Assembly (NCBI GenBank): GCA_011947345.1
Contig: JAAVTG010000567.1
Location: forward strand, 1 to 64,000
Direction of reading: 5' to 3'
Source: Phytophthora quininea
Lineage: Eukaryota > Oomycota > Peronosporomycetes > Peronosporales > Peronosporaceae
Length of the DNA stretch: 64,000 nt
Positions 10,518 to 21,636 of this stretch are shown piece by piece (position 1 is the first letter of the stretch; every line of letters starts with the position of its first letter). The position numbers and the translations under genes are program-made. Under the pieces are notes generated by a model. It worked only from the letters and a program-made list of their open reading frames with translations. It was not told the origin of the DNA and did not search any database.

Positions 10518-11533
10518 TTACAGGAAGTATGGCACCAGTGCTCGCTGATTAAAGCCATCAGATGACTCGGCAACCTGTAGCAATATTTCCCTACCGTCAG
10601 TAATTCACTACAATCACCTCCATCGTCACATAGCAACCGTACCTCACGGAATAGCTTAAAGTCGCGCTCCAAGTTTTCATCAAATGACAGGATGGCGGCC
10701 ACATTGCCACACCGGTAGCAGTAGTTGGGCGCGGACCAGACTGTCACGAGGCTGTTGTCGAACATGTACTTGTATCCTTCCTGCACCAGTTGGTGCGCGC
10801 GACAGATGAGGTCCAGGCCGTTGATCTGGTTGAACTCCTGGGTCACCTTGCCGCCAAAGAGGTAGCCTGCTCCGCGAGGGCTCATGGCCCACGTCTCAAT
10901 GTCCTCGGGGTCGGACCACATGAGGTCGCAGAAGGAGCCTTCGTGCGGGATCTCCTGCTGTCGCTCTATTGTCCGGATCTGGTCGAGCGTGCGCAGCTCG
11001 GGTGACAGTCCGCCGTGCACGCAGAGCACCTTGCCGTCGATGATGGCGGCCAGGTTGAGGTAGTCGAAGACGTCCGTGCAGTACTTCCAGGGGTTGGCGT
11101 TGCCGTACTTGCGCACGCACTCCTCATAGAAGCCGTAGACCTGCGTGATCTGACGGCACTCGTGGTTGCCGCGCAGCAGCGTGATGCGGTCCGGGTAGCG
11201 CGCCTTGAGGCACAGCAGCAGCTCGAACGTCTCGACGCTGTTGTGGCCGCGGTCCACGAAGTCGCCCATGAAGACGTAGTTGGTGTCTTGGATGTCCCCA
11301 CCGTTGCGGAAGAGCTCCAACAGGTCGAAGAACTGGCCGTGGATGTCGCCGCAGACGGTCACGGGGCTGCTCACGGGCTGCACGTTCGACTCCTCGATCA
11401 GCAGCAGCTTGACCATCTCGCACACCTGCTTGAGCTCCAGCTCGCTCAGCACCTTGCCCTCGCGCAGGTTGGCGATCCACTGGTCGGGCCCGCTGCCGCT
11501 CGGCTTGACCTCGTCCGCGTTCACGCTCGTCAT
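10518..11533 (-). CDS. PPP6C: Ser/Thr protein phosphatase 6 catalytic subunit (PPP family)
   Basis: Two exons (10643-11533 and 10518-10574) flank an intron at 10575-10642 with GT..AG ends, giving 315 residues; animal PP6C is about 305. PPP signatures are complete: GDIHGQ, GDFVDRG, LRGNHE (here RGNHEC), the late histidine in HGGLSP, and ICRAHQLV. The second exon ends in PYFL, the conserved tail whose terminal leucine is methylated in the PP2A/4/6 group. Details such as [27 protein letters not shown] and a [21 protein letters not shown] block fit PP6/FyPP better than PP4 or PP2A. It dephosphorylates serine and threonine with a two-metal centre. The frame is open for another 28 codons upstream, but the ATG at 11533 gives the family-sized product. 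It is divergent from the gene at 11674. Confidence 0.93.
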
Positions 11534-11673
11534 GGCTGCCTTGCTATACAAATTCCCTTTACACCACCAAAGACGAAGGGGGAAGGCATACATGAAATTT
11601 TGGCCAATCACGGACACGGCTATTTGTAGCCGACTAAAGATAGCCGCGAGGATGAGCAGCGAGACCAGTATGC
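11534..11673. promoter_or_regulatory. Compact divergent promoter with CCAAT box
   Basis: Only 140 bases separate the PP6 start (minus) from the LRR gene start (plus), so both promoters must sit here. A CCAAT pentamer lies at 11604-11608 within TGGCCAATCA. The assignment as a control element is inferred from position and motif only. Confidence 0.45.
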
Positions 11674-14600
11674 ATGCTGAAGCCGACGCCGCCGGGCAGG
11701 ACGCGGCGTAAGGAGGCGCCGGGCTTCCGTCGCGCCGAGCTCTGGAGCTGGGACGATGGCGACAAGGACGAGCTCATCGACAACATGCTGCGGGAGAGCG
11801 TCCTGCCCGTGACGCTGCCGACGGCGCCAGCCATGGGGAGCAGCAGTGCAGCCATCGGAGCCAACCGAGCGCTGCTGCCGGCGTCTCGCCACCGTCTACA
11901 GCCGATACAGACGCCGATCACGCAGAGGCGGACGCTGCAGTCGAGGAACCAGTCGCCGCCCGCGCCTGCGCCGCCCCAGCCGGCGCCTGCCAAGAATGTG
12001 GCAGCAGCGTCCGCGTCGACGGGGTCGGAAGCCTGGAAGGCCTTCAAAGTGGCCCATCGAACCAACAAAATACTGGCCAAGACCAGGAAAGTCATCAGCA
12101 TTTTGACGAGCTCATCCACTGTTGTGGAAGGGGAAGAAGCAGTAATCCAGGAGGTTGAAGTGGAGGAGGAGCAACAAAAGGAGCAGAAGGAGGAGAGTGA
12201 GGAGCAGAGACTGGCTGCTGCAGCAGCTGCCAAGTTACTGGAGACCAAAATGAGGTTTCAAAAGGAGGTGCTGGAGGAGGAGGGCGAGTACGCGGGAAGC
12301 GTGCATTTAGGCAGCGCAGGCGATGTGCAGAGCGGATTGGAGGACTTTTGGAAACTTTATAAGAGCAGCACGACGAGCAAAAGACCCGACTCGGCTCGAG
12401 GACGATATATCTCTAATTGCCAAGACTCGATCTTGTTGGTGCTGCCTGTGTTGGATCTGAAGCGATCCTCGAGATACGAACGCGGGAGTCAGGCGCTTCG
12501 GTATGATAATTACTACTTTGGTGACAAACGTGCTGAAGCGCTAGGCGATGCGCTTCAGCTGCTGCCTGTACCCGTCCAAACGCTATCAATGAAGAATGTC
12601 GGCGTCTCAGGAGCTGGATCATCGGCCATTATGAGTGGATTGCCAATGCGTCAACTCAAGCATCTTAACTTTTCGGAAAACAAACTGGGAACTAAAGGGA
12701 CGATTACGATATTCCGAACTTTGGAGGACCCGCATGTTAGCCTCAAGTCACTCGACCTCGGCAACAACCAGCTAGGCGACCAAGCTGTACGGCTGTTGAT
12801 GCAGTGCTTGTTGAATCGATGCACACTGGAACATCTAGATCTGCGGCGAAATCATATTTATCACGCGGCATTTTCAATCGGGGAACTGCTGCGCATTACA
12901 ACCCCGCTCACGTCACTTAATCTGTCGTGGAACAACATTCGAGGCGAACCAGCGCAACACTTGGCGCGATGTATGATGGAGAATTTGACGTTAACCCATT
13001 TGGATTTGTCTGACAACACGCTAGGCAATAACGGCAACGCGGATGCAGATCTTGGCGCGTGTATTGCAACGAACAAATCGCTTCGATTCTTGGACATATC
13101 GAACAACCATGTCCAAGCCAAGTCAATGCTAGTTTATGTGAACGGCCTCCAACAGAACACGGTTCTGGAAAATCTGGTGATCCGCGGCAATCCGATCGGA
13201 GCGATCGGAGCCGAATCAATATTACGAGCTGTGGCCTCAGGGTCTGTTGCAACCTGCCAATTGGATCTTGGAGACTGCAATCTTGAGATTTTAGATAGCA
13301 CCATCGAAGGCTCCATATACAGCGGTGGTACATTTACTTTAAACTTGAGCGATCGGCCGGACTGCATCTTGATTAGAGAACTCCTGCTGCTGGTGTGGAA
13401 GAACAAGGCAGAAATTGTAGATGCTGTGTACAATGGAGCACCGTACACGTTCAACAAGAAAGATGAGAAGTCGTTGCTGACGTCTATTCCATCGCAAGGC
13501 TCGATGCAGTTGAAGATCCAGCCAAACTATGATCGCCATGAAGAGCATATCTCATCATCTGGCTTTGAGCGAGTTGTCGAGCTTATGAAGAGATCATTTA
13601 GTCATTCTCGCGACGGCGACGAGGCCGCAAAAATCTTTTGTATCCGCGTCATGGCAGAAGAGTACACGTTTACGGTGGCCGAAGCAAACACATTGTTATT
13701 GCTCTTTGAATCGCACACATCGCAGGTGGAAAAAGCAAGCGCTGCTGCCGCTTTGATTCCTCAAATTCTTCAATCACCTTCTGCATTAGCTGAGGTTGCC
13801 CAGTCCGTCACCGAGGAAATCTTTGATTGTGCGTCCATGAAAACTCCAAAGCAGTTTTTCGAGGACAAAGATGGCGATGGAAAGATCGATGTGTGCGGCG
13901 ATATTTGCATGACGATTGGGCTAGAAAACCTCTCTGACATCGAGCAGAGTCACGTTGAACAAAAGGTAGGGAAATGGGTTTCGTTCAACATGAACAATCC
14001 GTCTGGACGGTATCAACTCAACATGGCAAATCCGATCGATCGCCGCATTTTAATGCGCATTTTGGAAGTCAACAAGGCGGAGAAGAAGCTGCGGCAGCAG
14101 CTGAAGCTAATGGACTCCTCTCAGCATGGTTTCGCCGCCCAGCCGTTAGAAGGAGGCTTTCGGAATATGAGACTCAACCGCCTGCCTATGGTTATGGGTC
14201 CTAGCTGGCAGTTCCCTCGCTTGGGGATTCTCGAGTTTGACTTCGTGATGACGCGACGGCCGTACGCAATTTGTACTGCGCTTAGTGACAACGCCTTCGA
14301 GCAGTTCTTGAAGGAGTTTAAACAGCTCCAGGTGTCGGCAGAAATGAAGCTCGTTGGGCTGCGCTCCATCTCGACGCTGTATTATTTCACGTGCAGCCAA
14401 GCCCAGCGATTGATGGAGCATTTCGGCACGTTCGAGCGCGATCCTACCACTGGGTGTCTGTTCCGAGGTGAAGTGTTTATCGTGTTATTCAGCCGCATCG
14501 TGGACGAGTGGAACCTGAGCGAAACGCTGTCTCTGCTGGATCTAACAACGAAAACGCAAGTGCTGGACCGGCTCGGCGTGTTGAATTGCTTCCACCCGCT

Positions 14601-14925
14601 ACAGCAAATCGAAACGTACAGGCAGCTACAGTTGGTCGCGTTTGACCACCGACAATTGATTTTACTGCTCGTCAAACTTGCAGCAAGCGGTGAGGCAGAG
14701 CTGACGAACATGCAGCTTAACGGAGACACGATCGAGCCAGAGGTTTGGAAAGCTTGGACCTTTGACGAAAAACTGCCCGCTGTAGGCGTCCTCGGCTGTT
14801 CGATGCGAGCGTTGCAGCCTGTGCAGTCCGAAGCGCAGCTACCACCGACGAGTTTGCGGAAGAAACTTCTCCAGACGTTATTGTTCAAACTACAGGATCG
14901 AGCTCAGGAGATGACGTTGTCATAG
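11674..14925 (+). CDS. Leucine-rich-repeat protein with RI-type repeats
   Basis: This is an unbroken 1083-residue frame. Residues 1-250 are low-complexity, with a Glu/Gln-rich coiled-coil-like stretch near 155-200. From about 280 to 520 come ribonuclease-inhibitor-type leucine-rich repeats, e.g. [71 protein letters not shown] and [11 protein letters not shown]. Such repeats bind other proteins. Near residue 730 the sequence [12 protein letters not shown] looks like an EF-hand loop but lacks the acidic residue at position 12, so calcium binding is doubtful. The C-terminal 300 residues are of unknown fold. There is no signal peptide and no membrane helix. The architecture recalls flagellar and cytoskeletal LRR proteins of protists, which is only a hint. 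It converges with the gene ending at 14957, 31 bases away. Confidence 0.88.
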   Translation: MLKPTPPGRTRRKEAPGFRRAELWSWDDGDKDELIDNMLRESVLPVTLPTAPAMGSSSAAIGANRALLPASRHRLQPIQTPITQRRTLQSRNQSPPAPAPPQPAPAKNVAAASASTGSEAWKAFKVAHRTNKILAKTRKVISILTSSSTVVEGEEAVIQEVEVEEEQQKEQKEESEEQRLAAAAAAKLLETKMRFQKEVLEEEGEYAGSVHLGSAGDVQSGLEDFWKLYKSSTTSKRPDSARGRYISNCQDSILLVLPVLDLKRSSRYERGSQALRYDNYYFGDKRAEALGDALQLLPVPVQTLSMKNVGVSGAGSSAIMSGLPMRQLKHLNFSENKLGTKGTITIFRTLEDPHVSLKSLDLGNNQLGDQAVRLLMQCLLNRCTLEHLDLRRNHIYHAAFSIGELLRITTPLTSLNLSWNNIRGEPAQHLARCMMENLTLTHLDLSDNTLGNNGNADADLGACIATNKSLRFLDISNNHVQAKSMLVYVNGLQQNTVLENLVIRGNPIGAIGAESILRAVASGSVATCQLDLGDCNLEILDSTIEGSIYSGGTFTLNLSDRPDCILIRELLLLVWKNKAEIVDAVYNGAPYTFNKKDEKSLLTSIPSQGSMQLKIQPNYDRHEEHISSSGFERVVELMKRSFSHSRDGDEAAKIFCIRVMAEEYTFTVAEANTLLLLFESHTSQVEKASAAAALIPQILQSPSALAEVAQSVTEEIFDCASMKTPKQFFEDKDGDGKIDVCGDICMTIGLENLSDIEQSHVEQKVGKWVSFNMNNPSGRYQLNMANPIDRRILMRILEVNKAEKKLRQQLKLMDSSQHGFAAQPLEGGFRNMRLNRLPMVMGPSWQFPRLGILEFDFVMTRRPYAICTALSDNAFEQFLKEFKQLQVSAEMKLVGLRSISTLYYFTCSQAQRLMEHFGTFERDPTTGCLFRGEVFIVLFSRIVDEWNLSETLSLLDLTTKTQVLDRLGVLNCFHPLQQIETYRQLQLVAFDHRQLILLLVKLAASGEAELTNMQLNGDTIEPEVWKAWTFDEKLPAVGVLGCSMRALQPVQSEAQLPPTSLRKKLLQTLLFKLQDRAQEMTLS

Positions 14926-14956
14926 AAATCTTAACACGATCTATTCGCAACGTGAT

Positions 14957-16978
14957 TTACTTGCGCATAAGCAGACGCACTCCAACAAAAGTCACCGACG
15001 CCACAAGGGTGGCAAGCGCCGCCAGCGCAACCTTGTCGTCACGTACGGCATTCCACTTCACCGCGACCGTCGTCGTAATTGTCGAGAGCGCGCTGTTTGT
15101 AATTGCACCACTCGATTTACTACGCGGCTTTCGTACCGGCTCCTTCGACACAACTTTCTTCTTCTTGGCCTTCGTGCCGCATTTCCCACCACATCCCTGA
15201 CCGTCGCCACCAGACGAACAGCACGAACCTCCTTGCCACTGCAGCAGCCACCGTCTCCGTGCTCGTGATCATCGTGGTCGTGAGAGTGGTCATGTCCGTG
15301 AGTGGCCGTGGCCATGGCCATGGCCTCCACAACTGCCATCACCTTTGCACGTTGAAGACTCCTTTGATTTCGACAGAGCCTTCGATCGGTCAGCTGCTGA
15401 GAGATCTCCCTCAGTACGAATCTGCTCACGAATGGCAGCCGCTGCCACCGTAGCAGGCTCGGAACGTGATATCACTTTGCCTGTAATGTGGAATCGTGCC
15501 GCCGTGAGCACGCGCACCTCCGCCGAGCATCCGATCAGCGAATCGTCACGAGGGAGTAGAACCTTGGTGTAGTTCTTTGTGTGTGCAACAGTGTACTTCT
15601 TGTCGTCAGAGACCTCTGTGTTCACCCACACCTTTTGCGTAGTGCCCACAAGGTGCGTGTACGGCTCAAACGTTTCAAAGAGCTTGGTGAGCTTGCGACT
15701 GCGATTCTTAACCACTTGGGTAGGAACGCGTTTCATCTTCGCCGCGGGTGTACCCGGTCTCGGGTAGAACTGGGAGATATTCATGATGTGAAAGCGGTAT
15801 TTCTCGACGAGATCCATCGTCTCATCGAAGTGCTCCTCAGTCTCCGTCGGGAAACCGCAGATGATATCGGTAGCAAGCGTGAGGTCAGGCACCTTCGCAA
15901 GCAGCTCATCGGCGACACGTTTGAATTCAGCCGCCGTGTACTCGCGGTTCATCGCCAGCAGCACATCGTCGCTTCCAGACTGCACAGGAACGTGCAGGAA
16001 CGAGTAAACGCGGTCGTGCTTTAGTACCTCGGCGATAGCGTCGAGGTGGTCCAGAATATACGGTGGATTAGTCATGCCCACACGCAGCATCACGCCGTCT
16101 GGCACAACCTCTAGCAGTTTGCGCATCAGCGTAGGGAGGTCCGTGTTAATGTCGATGCCGTACGCGCCCGTGTCTTCGCTGGAGAGCCACAGCTCCGTGA
16201 CACCTTCGTTAATCACCGTCTGCGCGGGACACAATCGCATCAGGCTGGTAGCTGCCTAGCTTCCCGCGTGCATGGCGCGTCTTGCAGTATGTGCAGGCGC
16301 CCAGACAACCTGTGCTCAGCGGGATGATCTCCACCATGGGGTTCTTGCGGATCTTAGGCAGATCCAGCTCCGGCAGGCGGTTCTTGGACAGTAAGCGGAC
16401 CGTGTGGCCCTTGAGCGTCTCCTCCACAACTTCCACGACTCGGTCCACTTGCTGAATGCCGACGATGCTAACTTCTTCCAGTCCCTTCAGGTGGCGGTCT
16501 GCTTGTGGCACACAGCCAGCCACCACCACCGCCTTGTTCTGCTTCCTTCCCTTGACAGCCAGGTGCATGAAGGCCGCCTGAGAAGGGTCCTTGACCGTGC
16601 AGCTGTTGAGCAGCCACAATTGGGCAGCGTCTGGGTCCTGCGTGAACCTGTAGCCGTAGCTAGCCAGCACTCCTTGCATATACTCCGAGTCACTTACATT
16701 GTGCGAGCATCCGTAGGTCTTCATCCTGCAAGAAAAATAAAAGAAATTAAATAACTATTCATCAAGAATGTTGAGTAACCACTGTGTACGCACCAGATGA
16801 GCTGCGTGCCGGGCACCGGCGGCTCCTTGCTGTCGTCGCCGCACGTGGAGCTACTGGCGGTGCTGCTGGTGGCCGCCGACTGGAAGTGCGTCTTGGGCGC
16901 CACCATGGGCGTGCGCACGGAGCTCACGACCGCGCGGTCCAGCTCCTCCTCGCCGATCATGTCCTCGATGTCGTCCAT
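14957..16978 (-). CDS. CDKAL1: CDKAL1-type tRNA ms2t6A methylthiotransferase (radical SAM)
   Basis: The enzyme adds a methylthio group to t6A at position 37 of tRNAs reading ANN codons. Exon 1 (16794-16978) ends in LIW, and an intron (16726-16793, GTGCGT..TTGCAG) precedes [16 protein letters not shown], the N-terminal UPF0004 domain with its iron-sulfur cysteines. The radical-SAM triad follows as [15 protein letters not shown]. Then come [22 protein letters not shown] and [17 protein letters not shown], then a TRAM domain. The tail is unusual: a His-rich run ([19 protein letters not shown]) and a Cys/Gly-rich run (GCGGKCG), then a C-terminal hydrophobic segment ([19 protein letters not shown]) ending RK. 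Human CDKAL1 is also tail-anchored in the ER. Frames change near 16224 and twice near 15245-15300; the domains continue without loss. Confidence 0.93.
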
Positions 16979-17721
16979 CTTGAGCCGTTCAAATGCCGTC
17001 TTGGCAGGAAATCGTCAAATGGCCGAGAACGCGAGTGGTGGTGCGTTCCGATTTGTAAAACGACTCTCAATTAGGAGTGGATCCAGCATACAATTTCCCA
17101 TACGTTCCGTTTTTTGACCTCGACTAAGCAAATCGATCGCCGTCGGACTTGTCGCCGTTGCAGTGGTGGTCAGTTGAGCTGCTGAGTTGGGAGAGATAGC
17201 AGCAGAAGCTCAGCAGCTGCAAGTGCAGCGTCGACACCAAGATGCTGAGATCGTATCATTGAAACTCGTTCGAGCTCTGGCCTCGAGAGCGAGTGCCGAG
17301 TCCTTGCGGATTTGCAATCGACAGGGAAACCCGGAACGTCCCGGTGTCGAGGCCCTTCTGATTGGTTTTGTCGCCGGAATATGCAGCGACGACATCGTTG
17401 TGTGGCTTTCGAGGGCTCTCTGGGTTGCGGCTCCACTGCAGCAACTAAGCAGGAGGATCGTTTGGCCCAAGATACGTCCGGTTGAGACCGTCACGAATCA
17501 CTAAGCAAAGAACTGCCAGCAACTTCGTGCTTGCAGCCGATTTTATTGTCTTCACTGACAAACGAAAGCTTTTGTCTTTACCTTCGCTTGGATTGACGCT
17601 CTCCATGTTTTTTTCTTCTTGTTACACACTGCCTCGCTTCGGACAATGCAAGCGTCTACACGTGGATATCATCAAGCGGTCTACATGCAGCACCTCTCTC
17701 TCTCTTTAGCGGACCCTCCGT
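16979..17721. other. Intergenic region, no gene supported
   Basis: It lies between the start of the CDKAL1-type gene and the end of the E1 gene, both on the minus strand. A plus-strand frame (17187-17504, about 105 codons, beginning at TTG) and two minus-strand frames overlap one another at the same place. None has motifs, so I do not call a gene. The part nearest 16979 must hold the CDKAL1 promoter. Confidence 0.4.
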
Positions 17722-20700
17722 TTAACTGAACTTGCAGATGACCGTCGGCACTTTGAACACGTTCCCGTCGTCATCGGAGCACGATGTCTGCAGCGGAATG
17801 TACTTGTGGCTGCAGTCCACGAGACCTTCGTAGCGCGACTCGATGAAGGCGCGTAGAGGCTTCGCCATTTGGCTAGCGTAGAGGTCTTTCAACGCCTTGC
17901 CGAAGGCATTCCGATCGTACAGCATCAAGCCGCTGACAGAGCGGTAGCGCGGGTCCTTGTCCGCAGCGCTGGTGGTGCCCATCTCGGCAACGCCATGGAA
18001 CAGCAGATCGCAGTTCAGCTCGGTCTTCTCCTTAAACTGAGCCAGGAAGTCCTCGAGAGTCGCCTCAGACGACAACTCGATAACAGTCGAGTCCCACTTG
18101 GTGAATCCAGGGGTTTGCACTTAACCTCCGACATTTCTACCACATCGTACTCATCCTTAGCGCGCGGGCTCCGCAGGCTCCTGCATGAGGTACATGTTCA
18201 AGCCAAGCGAGTTCGACGAGTCCTTGAAGGCCTCTAGATCCTTTTGCTGCATCAATTTGAGCATCTCAATCATAGCAAGACCCGTGACAGATGCCGTGGT
18301 CGTCGCGATGGCCGGAATGATCTTACCTGCGATCATCTTGCACTTGTGGCGCGATGCGTCGCGGATGCGGTAGTTGAAGGCCCGCAAGTTGGACGCCGCG
18401 TAGATGAAGTCGATGTGGAAGTTCATGTCCTGGTCCTTTTCAAAGTCTGCCGGCTCAAACGACAGCCCTGTGAGGTCAAAGTTCTCTAGTTCGTGAAGCA
18501 GCTCCGTGAGTTCTTGCTTGTCTGCGTCGCCAGCGTTCTTGATTTTCTCCTGCTCCAGACGTTTGATCTCGTCCGAATCCGCCGCAATCTTCTCGTTGGA
18601 CGGCTTCCACTTTGGCGCGACATATTTCTGACCCAACGCTTCGTAGGTGGTCGGATCACGCCACTCCGATTCAGCAGACACCAACTTCTCCTCAGGCGGC
18701 GGCTGAATTCCGTAGCAAACCGCCAGAATGTTGGCAGTGGCACGTACAAAGTTCAAATGGAGCGGATCTTGAGGGTCGAACGTCTCGACAGCCTGCGGGA
18801 AGCGCTTGGCACCGGACCAGAACTTCTCCCCAAGTTTGTCAAGTGGTCCTCGGGGAAGTTGTGGATCAGCTGAAGGATACGATCACGGAAGCGCGACGTC
18901 ATGAGGTCGAATGCCAACGTGACGCACTTTTCAAAGGTAATTCCCTTTGCTGTCTGCAGCGTCTCGCGCAGACTACGAAGGCGCTCCAGTTCCTGCACAA
19001 TGGCTGCCGCCACGAGCTTCGGATTCGGGTTCTCCAACGTGGTCTTCTTCACCTGATCCAAATACGCCGCACGGTCTTCGACGAACTTCTTCGCCTCCGC
19101 AGCTGGGACGACGAAAACGTCCTCAAATTGGGCACGGGACCACTCAATACAATGCTCAATAAGAGAAGGAAAGTTGCGAAGAGTGCACATGGGGATCCCA
19201 TCGCCCTCGGCATCCTTGGGGCCGTCCGCGTAGCTTTGCGTCTTGTACGGAATCACGACTTGGACATTGCATTTGGTACCAAGCGTACCGCTCTCAAGAA
19301 GAGGCAACTTGTGGAAGACGCACTTGCTGTCCACGTATACGCGCGCCTTGACATTATCCAAAGCATTCGTGACCACATCTAGATCCGTCCAAAAGTCGTC
19401 ATTGAAGACGTTCTCCGTGTGAGGTGCCACCAGTTGCTCCAAGGTCTTCACCTTGAGATCCGCATTCATCTGATGCACAGCGGCAGTAGCAGCCACAGAC
19501 TTCGGTTGGCCTACATTGTGTTCTCGGAAGAGGAATTGGCGGTTCAAGTTGCTCACTTCAATGCGATCGTTATCGGTCACAGTCACGAGACCCTTCTCGC
19601 CACAAGCAATGCCAATCATGGCGAAATTTTCAAGTATTCGCATCCAAGCGCACCGCAGCCCACAAGGAAAGTGCGAACGTTGCCAAGTTGCTTCTGGAAC
19701 GACAGGCCAAACATTGTGATGATGTGGTCATAGCGCGAGCCGATCGGTTGAGAGTCCGTTGGTCGTTCATTAGGCAGCACCTCAAACGCATCCAGGTGCA
19801 GCCACTGCTTCAGCGGTGTGAACTTACCCGTGAACTTGACGACTTCTTGAGCAACCACACCACCATAGAAAGCGGCAAAGGGTGCAGCTCTACAGAGGCA
19901 TACAATGCCGCTTGGCGTACAATTTTTCGTCCAGTTCCTCAAGATGCAAGGGCTCCTGCTTGTGTTTACCCTCGCGAGTAAAATCAGAGAGGTGTTGCAG
20001 TCCGTTCTTGGCAATCTCCACCACCTCGTCTGCATCCGCGTCGTTGTGAGGCTCCGGGAAGTGACCATGGCGCTCCTCGAACTCCATAAGACTCCACATG
20101 ATAACATGAAGCTGTTCGGCGCGGCCGAATTTGGCACCGTCCGTGAACATGAGGCCAAATTCCCCTCAGGCACAGGCGAGATAAGCGACTCCTCTAACGA
20201 CTTGTACTTCACCGTGAATGGCTTCTTGTGCTGCGTGAAAACGCCTCCACCTTCATATTCCGTGAATTCTGAGGTGTCGCCAATCTTCAAGCGATACGCG
20301 TCAAACACCTCCACCTGTTTGCCGTTGCGGAACACCTTTTGTTGGCGAAATGGATACGACGCGGGCCCAAAGTGTTGATCGACTGCTTCGGGTCCGTCTT
20401 GAGCTTCATACCCTGCACGTCACTGATCTCGATCCAGCCGTCGTGGTCCGAATCCGGCATCTCGTGCATTTTGCCATCCTCATCCGGTCCCAAGATCGTC
20501 AACATGCCGTCCTTGTCGTTCGTAATGTCCGTGATAATACGCGTGATGGGCGCTTCGCCAGTGGCGTCAAAGCCCTTGAACTCGTCGCCAAAGTCCGTGA
20601 AGGCGTAGCCCATAGCGCCACGAATATCACACGTGATGAAGCCGATCTGCGGCGACTGCTGGCGACAGAAGTGGTTCCAGCGCACCAGCTCTCTTCGGTT

Positions 20701-21087
20701 GGTGTGGGTGAACACCACCACGTTGTGCTTGGCCACCAGATCCTCAGTGAGGGAACCCTTGTGCACCGCGACCGACACCATCTTGTTGAGCTCGGCGAGC
20801 TTGTGGGAGACGGCATAGGCGCGCGGCTGGCCCACGTCCAGCTCCGTGAGGAAGAAGTTGGTGCCCAGGTCCTTGATCTCGGCGGCGCCGTCGTCGTGCA
20901 GCGTAATGGCGCCGGGTCCGGCCAAGATCAAGTTCTTGGCGCACTCGATGCCGACGCCCTGCAGCCCCACGATGAGCACTTTGAGCTTCACCAACTTGGC
21001 CATGGTCTCGAGTCCGAAGGCGCCGATCTGACGGCTGTACTTGTCCATGAAGCCTGCATCCTTCTCCAGCTGCTGAGTGGCCTCCAT
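17722..21087 (-). CDS. UBA1: Ubiquitin-activating enzyme E1 (frame-broken)
   Basis: It activates ubiquitin with ATP, forms a thioester and passes it to E2 enzymes. Read from 21087 it shows the inactive adenylation half (KLKVLIVGLQGVGIECAKN), the first catalytic-cysteine half-domain, the active adenylation half (VGCGALGCEYLKNFAMIG-type glycine loop, then DRIEVSNLNRQFLFR and LLESGTLGTKCNVQV), and the active cysteine in PMCTLRNFPSLIEH. The second half ends with KIIPAIATTTASVTGL and the C-terminal ubiquitin-fold domain. Length about 1090 residues, usual for the family. Frames change near 20163, 19910, 19628, 18841, 18165 and 18118, mostly at short homopolymers. The start is the first ATG. The frame is open about 24 codons further, after which there is a stop, so an upstream small exon is possible. 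Confidence 0.93.
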
Positions 21088-21141
21088 GGCGCTGTTCGCT
21101 TTGTGTCGCTTGGCGAGTCGGGCTCCGTTCTCGCCCTGCAC

Positions 21142-21636
21142 GGGGACGTCGACCGCTTCAGCTTCGTCGGCTTCTCCTGGGCCTTAGGGATAAGGCGAAG
21201 TGAGGGTGAAAAAGATTTTGGTTTTTGCGCGCATTTCAGGGCGTAATATGCACACGATTTTGCGTATCTCAAACAGAATTTGGCTCGGGATCAAAACGGA
21301 GTACCGTGTGAATGCATACGACTTCTTGTGCTAGAAAACATTTTTTGTGTCGGGCGCAGCAGATAATGAGACTACAATGACTGGAGCCTTTAGGTAATCT
21401 AATGCGACCGATCGAGCACTTCAACTTGGGGTGAACACCGCAAAACCGAGAATGAGGGCTGAACTTGCCCTCGATCGGAATTGCCATGATCACAGGACAA
21501 GAGCTCGTTGCTTTTCTAATATTTATTATGCATACAAAATATCGTTACTGTGTATCTGCGGTGTCTAAGTAATAGTACTGGAAAATAAATGAACAAAAAT
21601 AAAAATCGCACGTTGGTCACCAGCCGAGTTGTCACC
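21142..21636. other. Intergenic region, no gene supported
   Basis: This AT-richer spacer lies between the E1 start and the myosin 3' end. Short frames on both strands have no motifs. It is the likely site of the E1 promoter and the myosin 3' UTR. Confidence 0.45.

Noticed and set aside
10518..11533. Phosphatase considered as PP4 or PP2A
   Set aside because: Motifs such as [20 protein letters not shown] and the PYFL tail agree better with PP6/FyPP sequences, although the three families are close.
11015..11629. 204-codon plus-strand ORF opposite PP6
   Set aside because: It is a shadow of the highly conserved phosphatase exon; no start context or motif supports it.
17187..17504. 105-codon plus-strand ORF in the gap between CDKAL1 and E1
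   Set aside because: It starts at TTG, overlaps similar-length minus-strand frames and has no motif. I list the region as intergenic.
17722..21087. Programmed ribosomal frameshifting in E1 and other genes
   Set aside because: The same kind of shift occurs in many unrelated genes, several per gene, at ordinary short runs and without slippery-site or stem-loop context. Sequence error explains it more simply.
20350..21246. 298-codon plus-strand ORF opposite the E1 gene
   Set aside because: It has the same antisense-shadow composition (Val/His/Leu/Gly-rich), while the minus strand reads as conserved E1.
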